A stretch of DNA of 64,000 nucleotides from RUG12519 sp045649685 (lineage in GTDB: Bacteria; Bacillota; Clostridia; Oscillospirales; Ruminococcaceae), in NCBI GenBank assembly GCA_045649685.1, contig JAZRQJ010000009.1:115279-179278 (forward strand). The letters run 5' to 3'. The notes beneath the pieces were generated by a model that was given only the letters and a program-made list of their open reading frames with translations, had not been told where the DNA came from and searched no databases. The translations under genes and the position numbers were made by a program. How positions within the stretch are numbered: position 1 is the first letter of the stretch; every line of letters starts with the position of its first letter. This document shows, one piece after another, positions 1-8,730 of the stretch.

Positions 1-341
1 TGTTAGGATGTTGTGGAAATAGACTAGATCATACATTATCAAATATAAATATGCTTAAAATTCTACTAGAACACAATATAAATGGAAAAATTGTAGATAC
101 TAACAATATATTAATGCTTTGTGACTCACAAATTCAAATACAATCTGTTAAACACTGTTACTGCTCACTAATTCCTTTAACTCAGTGCACAGGTATAACA
201 ACAGATGGTCTAAAATATTCTCTAAAAAATGAAAATTTAAGTTCAAAAACATCCAGAGGAATAAGCAATGAATTCAACTCCAAATTTGCTACAATAACCC
301 TTAAATCTGGACTTTTATTAATCGTTATATCAAAAGACTAA
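1..341 (+). CDS. thiN: Thiamine pyrophosphokinase, C-terminal part (cut by window edge)
   Basis: The frame is open to the left edge, with its first full codon at position 3, so the 5' end lies outside the window. About 112 residues remain. They read LGCCGNRLDHTLSNI at the start, which fits the substrate-binding G-x-R-x-DH-x-x-x-N motif of thiamine pyrophosphokinases. TDGLKY and SRGISNEF further on fit the C-terminal beta-sandwich of that family. The enzyme transfers pyrophosphate from ATP to thiamine to give thiamine diphosphate in the cytoplasm. In many Firmicutes thiN sits near rpmB, as it does here (rpmB at 9.8 kb), which supports the call. Confidence 0.85.
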   Translation, partial: LGCCGNRLDHTLSNINMLKILLEHNINGKIVDTNNILMLCDSQIQIQSVKHCYCSLIPLTQCTGITTDGLKYSLKNENLSSKTSRGISNEFNSKFATITLKSGLLLIVISKD

Positions 342-345
342 AAAA

Positions 346-1101
346 CTATGTTTTCTTTTTATGTTGTATTTTGTAAGCAACTTTTAATTGCAATTTCAAT
401 GGCAATATCTTTGAAGCAACATATGATAATTTCATCAATAAACCAGGTATTATAACTAATTGTTTTTTAAATAATTTTTCAACCGCCATCCTTGCAACAT
501 CTTCACTTAACAATGGTTTAACTGAAAAATGTACACCCGCTCTATCATTAAACTTAGTCCTAACTGGTCCAGGACACAAAACACTAATACCAACATTGCC
601 CCCATCTCTTCGCAATTCTTCATAAATTGCTAAAGATAGTTTTACAATATAAGATTTTGTCGCATAATATGTTGCCATAAGCGGGCCTCCTGCCGCAAAC
701 CCAGCAGAAGATGCAACATTAAGAATATATCCGCTATCTCTCTCAATAAAATCCTTAATATATAGTCTAGATAATATTTGAACCGCACAAACATTAAGAT
801 CTATCATATTAAGATCTGTAATTAGTTCTGAGTCAGAAAATTTATTACAGCTTCCAAATCCCGCATTATTTACTAAAATGTCTATTTTTTCGTTTTTTGT
901 CATATCATATAATTTATAGCAGTTTTGTCTATTTGACAAATCTAAAGCTATTATTTTGGTTTTTACTTTCAGTGTTTTTGCAAATGAAGAAAGACTTTCT
1001 TCATCTCTTGAAACTAATATTAAATCTATATTTTTATCAGCAAGTTTTTTAGCAATATCTCGGCCAATTCCCGAACTAGCACCTGTAACAACAGCTAACA
1101 T
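346..1101 (-). CDS. Short-chain dehydrogenase/reductase (SDR) family protein
   Basis: A 251-residue classical SDR. The N-terminus MLAVVTGASSGIG carries the TGxxxGIG dinucleotide-binding motif. NNAG lies near residue 87, and the catalytic Ser with Y-A-T-K lies near residues 131-149. LCPGPVRT follows the active site, as is usual. The C-terminal 50 residues are basic and hydrophobic and may touch the membrane. Such proteins reduce or oxidise a carbonyl or hydroxyl with NAD(P)H; the substrate cannot be told from sequence. It converges on the thiN fragment with a 4-base gap and no clear terminator. A GGGAGAAAGG ribosome site precedes the ATG. Confidence 0.85.
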   Translation of the reverse strand: MLAVVTGASSGIGRDIAKKLADKNIDLILVSRDEESLSSFAKTLKVKTKIIALDLSNRQNCYKLYDMTKNEKIDILVNNAGFGSCNKFSDSELITDLNMIDLNVCAVQILSRLYIKDFIERDSGYILNVASSAGFAAGGPLMATYYATKSYIVKLSLAIYEELRRDGGNVGISVLCPGPVRTKFNDRAGVHFSVKPLLSEDVARMAVEKLFKKQLVIIPGLLMKLSYVASKILPLKLQLKVAYKIQHKKKT

Positions 1102-1162
1102 AACCTTTCTCCCAACTAATTATAACATAAATTTAATTTACATCAATAAAAACTATAATCTA

Positions 1163-2554
1163 TTACTTTTGTTGAAAAAAAGCAGTTATCGCACGATAAT
1201 TTTCAAACACATCTACTTTAGATGAAATTTCAAACGGTGAGTGCATAGACAATATTGGAACACCTACATCAACAACATCCATATTCAATTTTGCCAAAAA
1301 CATAGCAACTGTTCCGCCACCTCCACCATCTACTTTTCCTAATTCACCTGTTTGCCAATGTATGCTTTCAGAATCTAACAATCTGGTAACTTTATCAACA
1401 AATTCTGCTGACGCATCTGATGTTCCAGATTTACCACGAGCTCCAGTATACTTAGTAATTATAGTTCCAAATCCACACATTGCCGAGTTGTTTTTCTCGT
1501 ATGCAACAGCATAAGTAGGATCAAATGCAGCACCAACATCAGTAGACATACACTCAGAATTTGAAAGAACAGTATGACCATCAGTTTCAAACATTTTCGC
1601 TAAATCCTCAATAAAATATTTGAAAAAGTATGAATTCATTCCAGTGTTTCCATCACTACCAATTTCCTCTTTATCTGCCAACATAGTAACAACGGTATAT
1701 TCTGGTGATTCACAATCTAAAATAGCTCTTAGTGAATTATATGCACATACTCTATCATCCTGTCCATAAGATCCAATTAAACTTCTATCAAAACCAACAT
1801 CAGATGCTTTAAATGCTGGAACCATTTCCAATTCTGCTGAAATAAAATCTCTCTCCACAATTCCATATTTTTCATTTAAAATTTTCATTATGTTCAATTT
1901 AACCATTTCACTTTTTTCATCATCTTTGAATGGTTTTGAACCAATTAATACATTTAAATCTTCGCCATAAACAATATCTTTAGCAGGTCTTTTCATTTGT
2001 GAATCTGCAAGGTGTGGCAAAAGATCATTAACACAAAAAACAGGATCTTTCTCGTCTTCACCAATCTTTACTTCAACTTTTTCGCCATTAGCCTTGAGAA
2101 TAACACCATGTAAAGATAGTGGAACAGCTGTCCACTGATATTTTTTTATACCACCGTAATAATGGGTTTTGAAAAAAGCCAACTGACTATCTTCATAAAG
2201 AGGGTTCGGCTTCAAATCAAGTCTAGGAGAATCAATGTGAGCTGCAGCTAGCTTTATTCCATCTTTCAATGATCTTTTACCTATAATTGCTAAAATCAAA
2301 CTTTTATCTCTATTAATATAATATATTTTATCTCCCGGTTTATATTTTGCATTTTTGGAAAAAGGAATAAAGCCACGTTGTTTAGCCATTTCTATAGAAC
2401 TATAACAAGCTTCTCTCTCTGTTTTAGATGAGTCTAAAAATTCTTTATATGCTTCACAATAACTATGTACTTGATCTAACAATTCATCACTTAATTTTAC
2501 ATTTGCATTTTTCTTAACATAAAACAACTCTTTTTTTAATTCTTCAATATTCAT
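1163..2554 (-). CDS. M18 family aminopeptidase
   Basis: A 463-residue cytosolic metallopeptidase that removes N-terminal residues from peptides. Metal-binding motifs of family M18 are visible: AAHIDSPRLD (His106, Asp108), GQDDRVC near 264-270, DKEEIGSDG near 294-302, and a His in the last segment (SMHSPFEI). Length matches bacterial M18 enzymes of about 430-470 residues. The ATG has a GAAAGGAAG ribosome site. It lies 15 bases after the lytic transglycosylase gene and is probably co-transcribed with it. Acidic-residue preference is known for some M18 members but cannot be read here. Confidence 0.93.
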   Translation of the reverse strand: MNIEELKKELFYVKKNANVKLSDELLDQVHSYCEAYKEFLDSSKTEREACYSSIEMAKQRGFIPFSKNAKYKPGDKIYYINRDKSLILAIIGKRSLKDGIKLAAAHIDSPRLDLKPNPLYEDSQLAFFKTHYYGGIKKYQWTAVPLSLHGVILKANGEKVEVKIGEDEKDPVFCVNDLLPHLADSQMKRPAKDIVYGEDLNVLIGSKPFKDDEKSEMVKLNIMKILNEKYGIVERDFISAELEMVPAFKASDVGFDRSLIGSYGQDDRVCAYNSLRAILDCESPEYTVVTMLADKEEIGSDGNTGMNSYFFKYFIEDLAKMFETDGHTVLSNSECMSTDVGAAFDPTYAVAYEKNNSAMCGFGTIITKYTGARGKSGTSDASAEFVDKVTRLLDSESIHWQTGELGKVDGGGGGTVAMFLAKLNMDVVDVGVPILSMHSPFEISSKVDVFENYRAITAFFQQK

Positions 2555-2569
2555 TTAAAATCTTCCTTT

Positions 2570-3166
2570 CTAAACTTGATTTTCACTATATAATTTTTTA
2601 TATATTTTTTTTACCTCAGCAACTTTATTAATATAATCATAAGCTGCAGGATATTTATTTCTATTCTGGCTCAAAAATTCATCTAAAGATTGATTACTAC
2701 CAGATATCCACTCATTAACTTTCCCTCTGCCAGAATGATAAGCAGCGGCAACCTCTTTATCAGTTTTAAATTCTTTAAACAAAGTTGATAATATGTAAGT
2801 ACCATACTTTATATTAACATCATAATTAAAAACATCCTTATATTCAGATGTATCATCGGATCCTAGAGTGCTTTTAGCCCAATTAAACGTGTTTTCAGTT
2901 ATTTGCATTAATCCTTTAGCTCCCGCATTACTTTGAGCACATTCATCAAACCTTGACTCATTATAAATGATAGAATAAACAAAATATTCATCCACACCAT
3001 ATTTATGAGCATATTTACTAATGCAATCAGAATATTTCTTTGGAAATAAATAGCTTCGTGCAAAATGCGGATAGGCTAAAAATGCAATTATCGAAGTAAC
3101 GATCAAAACTAAAAAAGTCCTAAAAAACACATTTCTAAATTTCTTTTTTTTTGCAATCAACTTCAT
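2570..3166 (-). CDS. Membrane-anchored lytic transglycosylase (SLT domain)
   Basis: A 198-residue protein with a basic N-terminus, one hydrophobic segment (about residues 13-32) serving as signal anchor, and an SLT-type catalytic domain outside the cell. The catalytic glutamate is in NESRFDE (near residue 70), followed by GAKGLMQI and AAYHSGRGKV, the usual SLT motifs. It cleaves the glycan strands of peptidoglycan with formation of 1,6-anhydro-muramic ends. Its size fits the small Firmicutes SLT proteins often found next to coaE, as here (41-base gap). A GGAG site lies 11 bases before the ATG. Confidence 0.92.
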   Translation of the reverse strand: MKLIAKKKKFRNVFFRTFLVLIVTSIIAFLAYPHFARSYLFPKKYSDCISKYAHKYGVDEYFVYSIIYNESRFDECAQSNAGAKGLMQITENTFNWAKSTLGSDDTSEYKDVFNYDVNIKYGTYILSTLFKEFKTDKEVAAAYHSGRGKVNEWISGSNQSLDEFLSQNRNKYPAAYDYINKVAEVKKIYKKLYSENQV

Positions 3167-3207
3167 AAATTAAGTTGCTCCTTTTAGATAACAAACACAT
3201 ACTAAAA

Positions 3208-3780
3208 TTATATCCATTTTTGTAACACATTTTCTACATCTTTGATAAAATCAGACAATTTCCCATTGTTATAAACAATTGCATTAGCATATTTGATATA
3301 AAAATCATCTTGTGGCTGCACATTTACCCTATTTATTGCGTCATAATAACTAATTTTATCTCTATCTAATATTCTATTCAAACGGATCTGTTTTTCACTC
3401 AAAATTGCTAAACTATAATCACAAAGCCTATACGCTCCACTTTCAAATAATGTTGGAGCATCCAATATAACACACTCGCCACCTCTATCATTAATTTCAG
3501 TTTCTATTTGGTTTAATATATATGGATTTACAACTTCACACAATTTTGCAAGCAATTTTTTATCTCTAAAAACAATTCCTGCCAACTTTGTTTTATTAAC
3601 AACACTATTGTCCACCACACCGTCAAAATGTCTGTCTACATCATCAATACATTTATTGCAATTAACATAAAGATTCTTTACAATTTTATCAGAATCTATT
3701 ATAAAAAAACCCTTTTTTTTCAAATATTTACTAATTTCTGATTTTCCAGAACCAGTCGGTCCTGTTAATCCAATAACCAT
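3208..3780 (-). CDS. coaE: Dephospho-CoA kinase
   Basis: The last enzyme of CoA synthesis, phosphorylating the 3'-hydroxyl of dephospho-CoA with ATP. The product of 190 residues starts MVIGLTGPTGSGKS, a P-loop at residues 5-14, and has the LDAPTLFE motif near residue 120 typical of CoaE. I chose the ATG at 3780 over one 27 bases upstream because an AGGAG site lies seven bases before it and the P-loop then sits at the usual distance from the N-terminus. It follows sua5 by 16 bases in the prfA-sua5-coaE run. Confidence 0.93.
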   Translation of the reverse strand: MVIGLTGPTGSGKSEISKYLKKKGFFIIDSDKIVKNLYVNCNKCIDDVDRHFDGVVDNSVVNKTKLAGIVFRDKKLLAKLCEVVNPYILNQIETEINDRGGECVILDAPTLFESGAYRLCDYSLAILSEKQIRLNRILDRDKISYYDAINRVNVQPQDDFYIKYANAIVYNNGKLSDFIKDVENVLQKWI

Positions 3781-3796
3781 ATAAATACTCCTAAAA

Positions 3797-4813
3797 CTAT
3801 AAAACAACTAATTTAAATGCTGCTGCTCTAAGAAGTCTATTATAAACAGCCAATCCAATATTTTCCTTATTAGGGCATCTAAAAAAAACTTTGCTTGCTC
3901 CTAATTCATCAAATTTACGAAGCACCATAAAAATATTATGCGCTTGATCTTTTTCATTATAACCAAAAGTTAACACATTTTTATCAAAAAACTTCTGCTC
4001 ACCATCAAAAACAGCACACCATACATTTTCTTTCAATTTATCTGAAACATAAGCCCTAAAATCATCCAACGAACTGTCTATCAAAACAATATCTGCGTTT
4101 GGAGAATAATGTTTATATTTGGTTCCTGGTGATATAACTGTACTATTAGGATCAATTTGGTTTAAAACCGAATCGTCTAAAACAATATTCTCTGTAACCT
4201 CTTTTAACATATTCACACTAATTATACCTGGCCGCAATACTCTTAACAAATCATCTTCAATTTTAACTATAGTCGATTCCAATCCCACTTCACATACTCC
4301 ACCATATAATATTGCTTTAATTCTTCCATTTAAGTCATCAAAAACATGATTAGCTGATGTTGGACTTGGTTTTCCCGATAAATTAGCGGACGGAGCAGCT
4401 AAAGGAAACCCACAAGCTTCTATTAGTTTTCTGGAAACAACATGTGATGGAAATCTAATAGCCACTGTATCAAGATTTGCAGTAATTAAATTAGAAACTT
4501 TTTTGTTTCTAGGAACTATTATTGTAAGCGGTCCTGGCCAAAATTTTTCAATTAATTTTTGAAACATTTCAGAATCTCTATCAATCATCAACTCATCCAA
4601 CATGTCCATATTGCTAATATGACAAATCAAAGGATTATCTTGCGGTCTACCCTTTATTTCAAAAATTTTAGATACTGCTTTTTCATCAAAAACATTAGCC
4701 GCAAGCCCATATACAGTTTCTGTGGGCATAGCCACAACCTCACCATTTTTTAACAAATCCGCACAATATATAATATTGTCAGTGGATGCATCTAAAATAG
4801 TTGTCTTTATCAA
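3797..4813 (-). CDS. tsaC: L-threonylcarbamoyladenylate synthase (Sua5/YwlC type)
   Basis: Makes threonylcarbamoyl-AMP from threonine, bicarbonate and ATP for the t6A37 modification of ANN-decoding tRNAs. Its 338 residues contain an N-terminal YrdC-type domain (about 1-210, with AMPTETVYGLAAN, KGRPQDNPL and AAPSANLSGKPSPT) and a C-terminal Sua5 domain (about 230-338, with SPGTKYKHYSP), so it is the long Sua5 form rather than the short TsaC form. Its ATG overlaps the prfA stop by four bases, which implies coupled translation. The prfA-ywlC pairing is common in Firmicutes. Confidence 0.94.
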   Translation of the reverse strand: MIKTTILDASTDNIIYCADLLKNGEVVAMPTETVYGLAANVFDEKAVSKIFEIKGRPQDNPLICHISNMDMLDELMIDRDSEMFQKLIEKFWPGPLTIIVPRNKKVSNLITANLDTVAIRFPSHVVSRKLIEACGFPLAAPSANLSGKPSPTSANHVFDDLNGRIKAILYGGVCEVGLESTIVKIEDDLLRVLRPGIISVNMLKEVTENIVLDDSVLNQIDPNSTVISPGTKYKHYSPNADIVLIDSSLDDFRAYVSDKLKENVWCAVFDGEQKFFDKNVLTFGYNEKDQAHNIFMVLRKFDELGASKVFFRCPNKENIGLAVYNRLLRAAAFKLVVL

Positions 4814-5895
4814 TTTTCAACCTCCGAAGACAATTTCAATGCCTGATCTGCAGTAATTAATGCATCTATAATCTCATCTAAATCACCATTCATTATTTGA
4901 TCCAAATGATATAAAGTTAATCCTATTCTATGATCAGTAACTCTTCCCTGTGGAAAATTATAAGTTCTAATCCTTTCGGACCTATCACCTGTTCCAACTT
5001 GCATTCGTCTTTCACTAGCAATTTTTTCTGCAGCTTCTCTCTGAGCTTGTTCATAAAGTCGACTACGTAATATTTTCATAGCCTTGTCCTTATTTTTAAA
5101 CTGACTTCTTTCATCTTGACACTCAACCACCAAACCAGTAGGTATATAAGTAAGCCTAATTGCGGACTCAGTCTTATTAATATGCTGTCCTCCCGCACCA
5201 CTAGCTCTAAATGTATCAACTTGTATATCATTTGGATTAATATCAAACTCTACTTCCTCTGCTTCTGGTAAAACAGCAACAGTAACAGTTGAAGTGTGAA
5301 TTCTTCCTTGAGTTTCTGTTTCTGGAACCCTTTGAACCCTATGAACACCACTTTCAAATTTAAATCTAGAATAAGCGCCTTCTCCAGTTATTTCAAAACT
5401 AACTTCTTTGAATCCGCCTATACCGGTTTCACTAGCAGCTAAAAGCTCTATTTTCCAACCTCTTTTTTCAGCGTACATAGTATACATTCTATACAAATTA
5501 GCGGAAAACAAAGCAGCCTCATCACCACCGGCACCGCCTCTTATTTCTATAATAACATTTTTTTCATCATTAGGATCTTTAGGCAACAACAAGACCTTTA
5601 ATTCTTTTGATATTTGTTCCATTCTTTCTTCATTCTCATCATATTGCTGTTTAGCCATTTCTCTAAATTCTTTATCTAAACCACCTTCTTTGAGAATATC
5701 TTTTGCTTCATTAAATTCGTCCTTTGCCTTACAATATTTATTATACGTCTCAACAATAGGTGTTATAGTTTTTAATTCTTTCATCAAATCCCTATATTTG
5801 TTTTGGTCGGTAACAATGTTGGGATCCATCAATTGATTATTAATTTCTTCAAGATGCAACTTAATAGAATCTAATCTATCGAACATATCAGCCAT
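4810..5895 (-). CDS. prfA: Peptide chain release factor 1
   Basis: Recognises UAA and UAG and triggers peptide release on the ribosome. The GGQ tripeptide that reaches the peptidyl-transferase centre is present in SGAGGQHINK, and the HTSTVTVAVLPE stretch just before it is typical. Length is about 361 residues from the ATG at 5895, close to the usual 355-360. A second ATG at 5886 (MFDRLDSI) aligns better with known N-termini and could be the true start. An AGAGGG site lies upstream of both. Unlike most Firmicutes, no prmC follows directly; sua5 does. Confidence 0.95.
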   Translation of the reverse strand: MADMFDRLDSIKLHLEEINNQLMDPNIVTDQNKYRDLMKELKTITPIVETYNKYCKAKDEFNEAKDILKEGGLDKEFREMAKQQYDENEERMEQISKELKVLLLPKDPNDEKNVIIEIRGGAGGDEAALFSANLYRMYTMYAEKRGWKIELLAASETGIGGFKEVSFEITGEGAYSRFKFESGVHRVQRVPETETQGRIHTSTVTVAVLPEAEEVEFDINPNDIQVDTFRASGAGGQHINKTESAIRLTYIPTGLVVECQDERSQFKNKDKAMKILRSRLYEQAQREAAEKIASERRMQVGTGDRSERIRTYNFPQGRVTDHRIGLTLYHLDQIMNGDLDEIIDALITADQALKLSSEVEN

Positions 5896-5978
5896 AAATT
5901 TCACTTTCCCTCTTAACAAAATAAATATAAATTAATTAGATAATTACAACATTCATAATATGAGAATTACACTTATTG

Positions 5979-6007
5979 ATTATATCATGATTAATTAAAC
6001 ACCGCAA
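5979..6007 (-). promoter_or_regulatory. Probable sigma-A promoter of prfA-tsaC-coaE
   Basis: On the minus strand TTGCGG and TATAAT are separated by 17 bases, and TGA directly before the -10 box gives an extended -10. It lies about 85 bases before the prfA start. The -35 box is weak. Confidence 0.5.
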
Positions 6008-6019
6008 TATAATAAAAAA

Positions 6020-6676
6020 TTATTCACACATCTTAGCAATTAAAAACTTAATTGGAATTCCCTGCTCACTAAACATAATTTCATGTTCAGTTAGCAAATT
6101 ATGCTTCATAAAATCACTATTGTGCAAATCATATGTGATATACTCTATTTTAAATCCACTATCTTTAAAGTAGTTTATGCTATCCTCAAATAAAGCATCA
6201 TCATCCGTTTTAAAATATATCAATGCATTTTTACGCAAAAATTCCTTATATTGGATTAATTGTCTTGTATGTGTCAATCTTCTTTTATGGTGTCTAGTTT
6301 TCGGCCAAGGATTACAAAAACATATATATATTTTATCAACTATATCAGATTTATCAAATAGCTTACTACAATATTCAATATTATATCTTGTCAAAAGCAC
6401 ATTTTCCGGACTTTTTCCCTCAAAAGTTTTTTCTATATTTCTACGAGCAACTCCCAAAATATCATCACTCATATCTATACCAATATAATTAATATTTGGA
6501 TTATCAAAAGCAAGTTTAGATAAAAAAACACCTTTCCCACAGCCAAGTTCTAAATGTACGGGCTGATTTTTTTCAAATAAACTAGTCCATTTTCCTCTCA
6601 TGTCAGTTGGATTTTTTATGTAATATTTACACTGATTTAATTCGGGTCTAGCCCAATTTTTTCTTCTCATTCTCAT
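6020..6676 (-). CDS. trmB: tRNA (guanine-N7-)-methyltransferase
   Basis: Methylates G46 in the variable loop of tRNA with S-adenosylmethionine. The 218-residue product starts MRMRRKNWA, as TrmB proteins do, and has the SAM-binding motif HLELGCGKGVFL near residue 41, IGIDMS for the ribose contact, and FCNPWPKTRHHKRRL near residue 122, a TrmB signature. An ATG six bases downstream is an equally possible start. It stands alone between prfA and the divergent pfp. Confidence 0.95.
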   Translation of the reverse strand: MRMRRKNWARPELNQCKYYIKNPTDMRGKWTSLFEKNQPVHLELGCGKGVFLSKLAFDNPNINYIGIDMSDDILGVARRNIEKTFEGKSPENVLLTRYNIEYCSKLFDKSDIVDKIYICFCNPWPKTRHHKRRLTHTRQLIQYKEFLRKNALIYFKTDDDALFEDSINYFKDSGFKIEYITYDLHNSDFMKHNLLTEHEIMFSEQGIPIKFLIAKMCE

Positions 6677-6794
6677 TATATTATTATCACACCTTTAAAT
6701 TTTCAATATCTACTTATATATGATATTATATTTTAAAAATAAAAACAAGATTCAACATTTGCTATAAAAACATAAATAAATTTTTTGTAAATTG

Positions 6795-6824
6795 TTGACG
6801 ATTATTTAATTAAAATGTTATAAT
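6795..6824 (+). promoter_or_regulatory. Probable sigma-A promoter of pfp
   Basis: TTGACG and TATAAT with an 18-base spacer, 38 bases before the pfp ATG. An AGAGAGG ribosome site follows at 6847-6853. Confidence 0.7.
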
Positions 6825-6862
6825 TTTTTTGTTTGTAGTAATTTGTAGAGAGGAATCAATAA

Positions 6863-8086
6863 ATGAAAAATCTTTTAGTAGCTCAGTCAGGCGGACCAAC
6901 TGTTGCAATAAACTCTACTCTGATAGGAGTATACAATGCAGCTAAAGGTAAAGTAGACAATATTTATGGAGCAAGGTACGGAATAAAAGGTGTTTTAAGC
7001 AAAGACATACATGATTTATCCAAACTATTAAATGGAGAAAATTTGCCAATTCTTGCTCAAACTCCTGCCTGTGCATTGGGATCTTGCCGACAAAAATTAA
7101 AGAACCCAGATGAATCTCCAGAACAATATGAAGCTCTAATAAAAGTATTTAGAGAATATTCAATAAATTATTTTGTTTATATTGGCGGAAATGACTCAAT
7201 GGATACCGTTAATAAAATCGCAACTTATTTAAAAAACAACAATATAAACGACATTATTGTTGTAGGTGCTCCAAAAACAATAGATAATGACTTAATTGAA
7301 ACTGATCACTGTCCTGGCTTTGGATCAGCTGCAAAATATATAGCAACAACAATTTCCGAACTAGAAAGAGATTGTTCTGTATATTCTGTGCCAGCCGTAA
7401 CACTTGTTGAAATAATGGGAAGAGATGCAGGTTGGTTAACAGCTGCATCTGCATTATCTCGCTTAAATGGTGCTAAAGGTCCTTCCTTAATATACTGTTG
7501 TGAAAAAACATTCGATACACAGTGCTTTTTAAGCGATATTGAAAAAACATTTCAGAATCAAAACAATAGTATATTGGTTACACTGAGTGAAGGAATTCAC
7601 GATAAAAACGGTAAATATATTTCTGAAACAACTAATCAAATATGCATCGATGAATTTGGTCATAAACAGAATGCTGGTGCAGCAAAAGTTTTAGAACAAA
7701 TTGTAAAACAAGAATTTGGCTGTAAAACAAGATCAATAGAGATCAATTTAATGCAAAGAGCTGCCGCACACATATCTTCCTTAACAGATATAAAAGAATC
7801 TATGAAGTTAGGAGAACAAGCAACAAAATGTGCGTTAAATGAAATGAATGGAGAAATGTCAATAATTCTAAGAACAAGCAATAATCCATATAAAGTAGAA
7901 TATAGCTCAATTCATACTTCAATTGTTGCAAATAAAGTAAAAAATTTACCATATGATATGATATCTTCTAGTGGAAATGATATTACAAATAAAGCTATAG
8001 AATATTTAAAACCGCTAATACAAGGAGAACCTTCAATTAAATATAAAAATGGCATACCACTTCATTTAAATCTATTTAAAGCGTAA
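6863..8086 (+). CDS. pfp: Phosphofructokinase, probably pyrophosphate-dependent
   Basis: Phosphorylates fructose 6-phosphate in glycolysis. At 407 residues it is longer than the roughly 320-residue bacterial ATP enzyme. The N-terminus has QSGGPTVAINSTL. Two sites separate donor types: ATP enzymes usually have GGDGS and PGTIDND, whereas this protein has GGNDSMDT and PKTIDND, which is the pyrophosphate pattern. MGRDAGWL, the fructose 6-phosphate contact, is also present. A PPi enzyme works near equilibrium and saves ATP, which suits an anaerobe. The donor is inferred from these residues and not proven. tspO follows by 70 bases. Confidence 0.88.
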   Translation: MKNLLVAQSGGPTVAINSTLIGVYNAAKGKVDNIYGARYGIKGVLSKDIHDLSKLLNGENLPILAQTPACALGSCRQKLKNPDESPEQYEALIKVFREYSINYFVYIGGNDSMDTVNKIATYLKNNNINDIIVVGAPKTIDNDLIETDHCPGFGSAAKYIATTISELERDCSVYSVPAVTLVEIMGRDAGWLTAASALSRLNGAKGPSLIYCCEKTFDTQCFLSDIEKTFQNQNNSILVTLSEGIHDKNGKYISETTNQICIDEFGHKQNAGAAKVLEQIVKQEFGCKTRSIEINLMQRAAAHISSLTDIKESMKLGEQATKCALNEMNGEMSIILRTSNNPYKVEYSSIHTSIVANKVKNLPYDMISSSGNDITNKAIEYLKPLIQGEPSIKYKNGIPLHLNLFKA

Positions 8087-8156
8087 AATATTAAGAATTT
8101 TTTAAGCAACTTTGATATATAATAAAATAAAAATAATATATTGGAGTTGTTTTGCA

Positions 8157-8621
8157 ATGAAAATTCACTTAAAACCATTGTTAGTAAGTTTGTTAATAAG
8201 TTTAGGCGTTGGCGGATTGGCCAGTTTTGTAACGTCTGGGAGTTACTCTATTTATGAAAATTTGCAAAAACCTGCATTATACCCTCCAGGCTGGTTATTT
8301 CCTATTGTATGGGGTATTTTGTATTTTTTAATGGGTATAAGTTCGTATATTATATTCACTTCAAATTCAGACTCTAAAAATACTGCACTAAAATTTTATG
8401 CATTGCAATTAATAGTTAATTTTTTCTGGCCAATATTATTCTTTAATTTAGAATTATTTTGGATATCATTTTTTTGGTTAGTACTATTGGTCATTTTAGT
8501 AATAATAACAATTGTTCTTTTTAATAGAATAAATTCAGTTTCCGCTTGGCTATTAGTTCCATATTTAATTTGGATATTATTTGCAAGCTACTTAAATTTA
8601 TCCATTGCTATTTTAAATTAA
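8157..8621 (+). CDS. tspO: TspO/MBR family membrane protein
   Basis: A 154-residue protein with five predicted membrane helices. The family signatures PALYPPGWLFPIVWGILYFL and NFFWPILFF are visible. TspO proteins bind porphyrins and related tetrapyrroles, and are linked to stress responses; the role in this organism is unknown. I chose the ATG at 8157, which has a GGAG site ten bases upstream and gives the usual length, over an upstream in-frame ATG at 8112 that would add 15 residues without such a site. Confidence 0.9.
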   Translation: MKIHLKPLLVSLLISLGVGGLASFVTSGSYSIYENLQKPALYPPGWLFPIVWGILYFLMGISSYIIFTSNSDSKNTALKFYALQLIVNFFWPILFFNLELFWISFFWLVLLVILVIITIVLFNRINSVSAWLLVPYLIWILFASYLNLSIAILN

Positions 8622-8628
8622 AAACAAA

Positions 8629-8671
8629 AAACAAGTCCATTTACTTTATTTATATAAGATAGGACTTGTTT
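8629..8671. terminator. Probable bidirectional terminator between tspO and the 8731-9561 gene
   Basis: AAACAAGTCC and GGACTTGTTT pair across a 23-base loop between two convergent genes. A/T-rich flanks on each side could serve both strands. The long loop makes it weaker than the other hairpins in the window. Confidence 0.55.
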
Positions 8672-8730
8672 TCAATTTTATAATAAAAAATATTTAAGTA
8701 TCCATCATTTATAACATATATATTTTATTG

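Noticed and set aside
5408..5836. Open frame of 142 codons on the plus strand
   Set aside because: It lies opposite prfA, has no ribosome site and its translation is low-complexity Ser/Phe/Ile; a shadow of the real gene.
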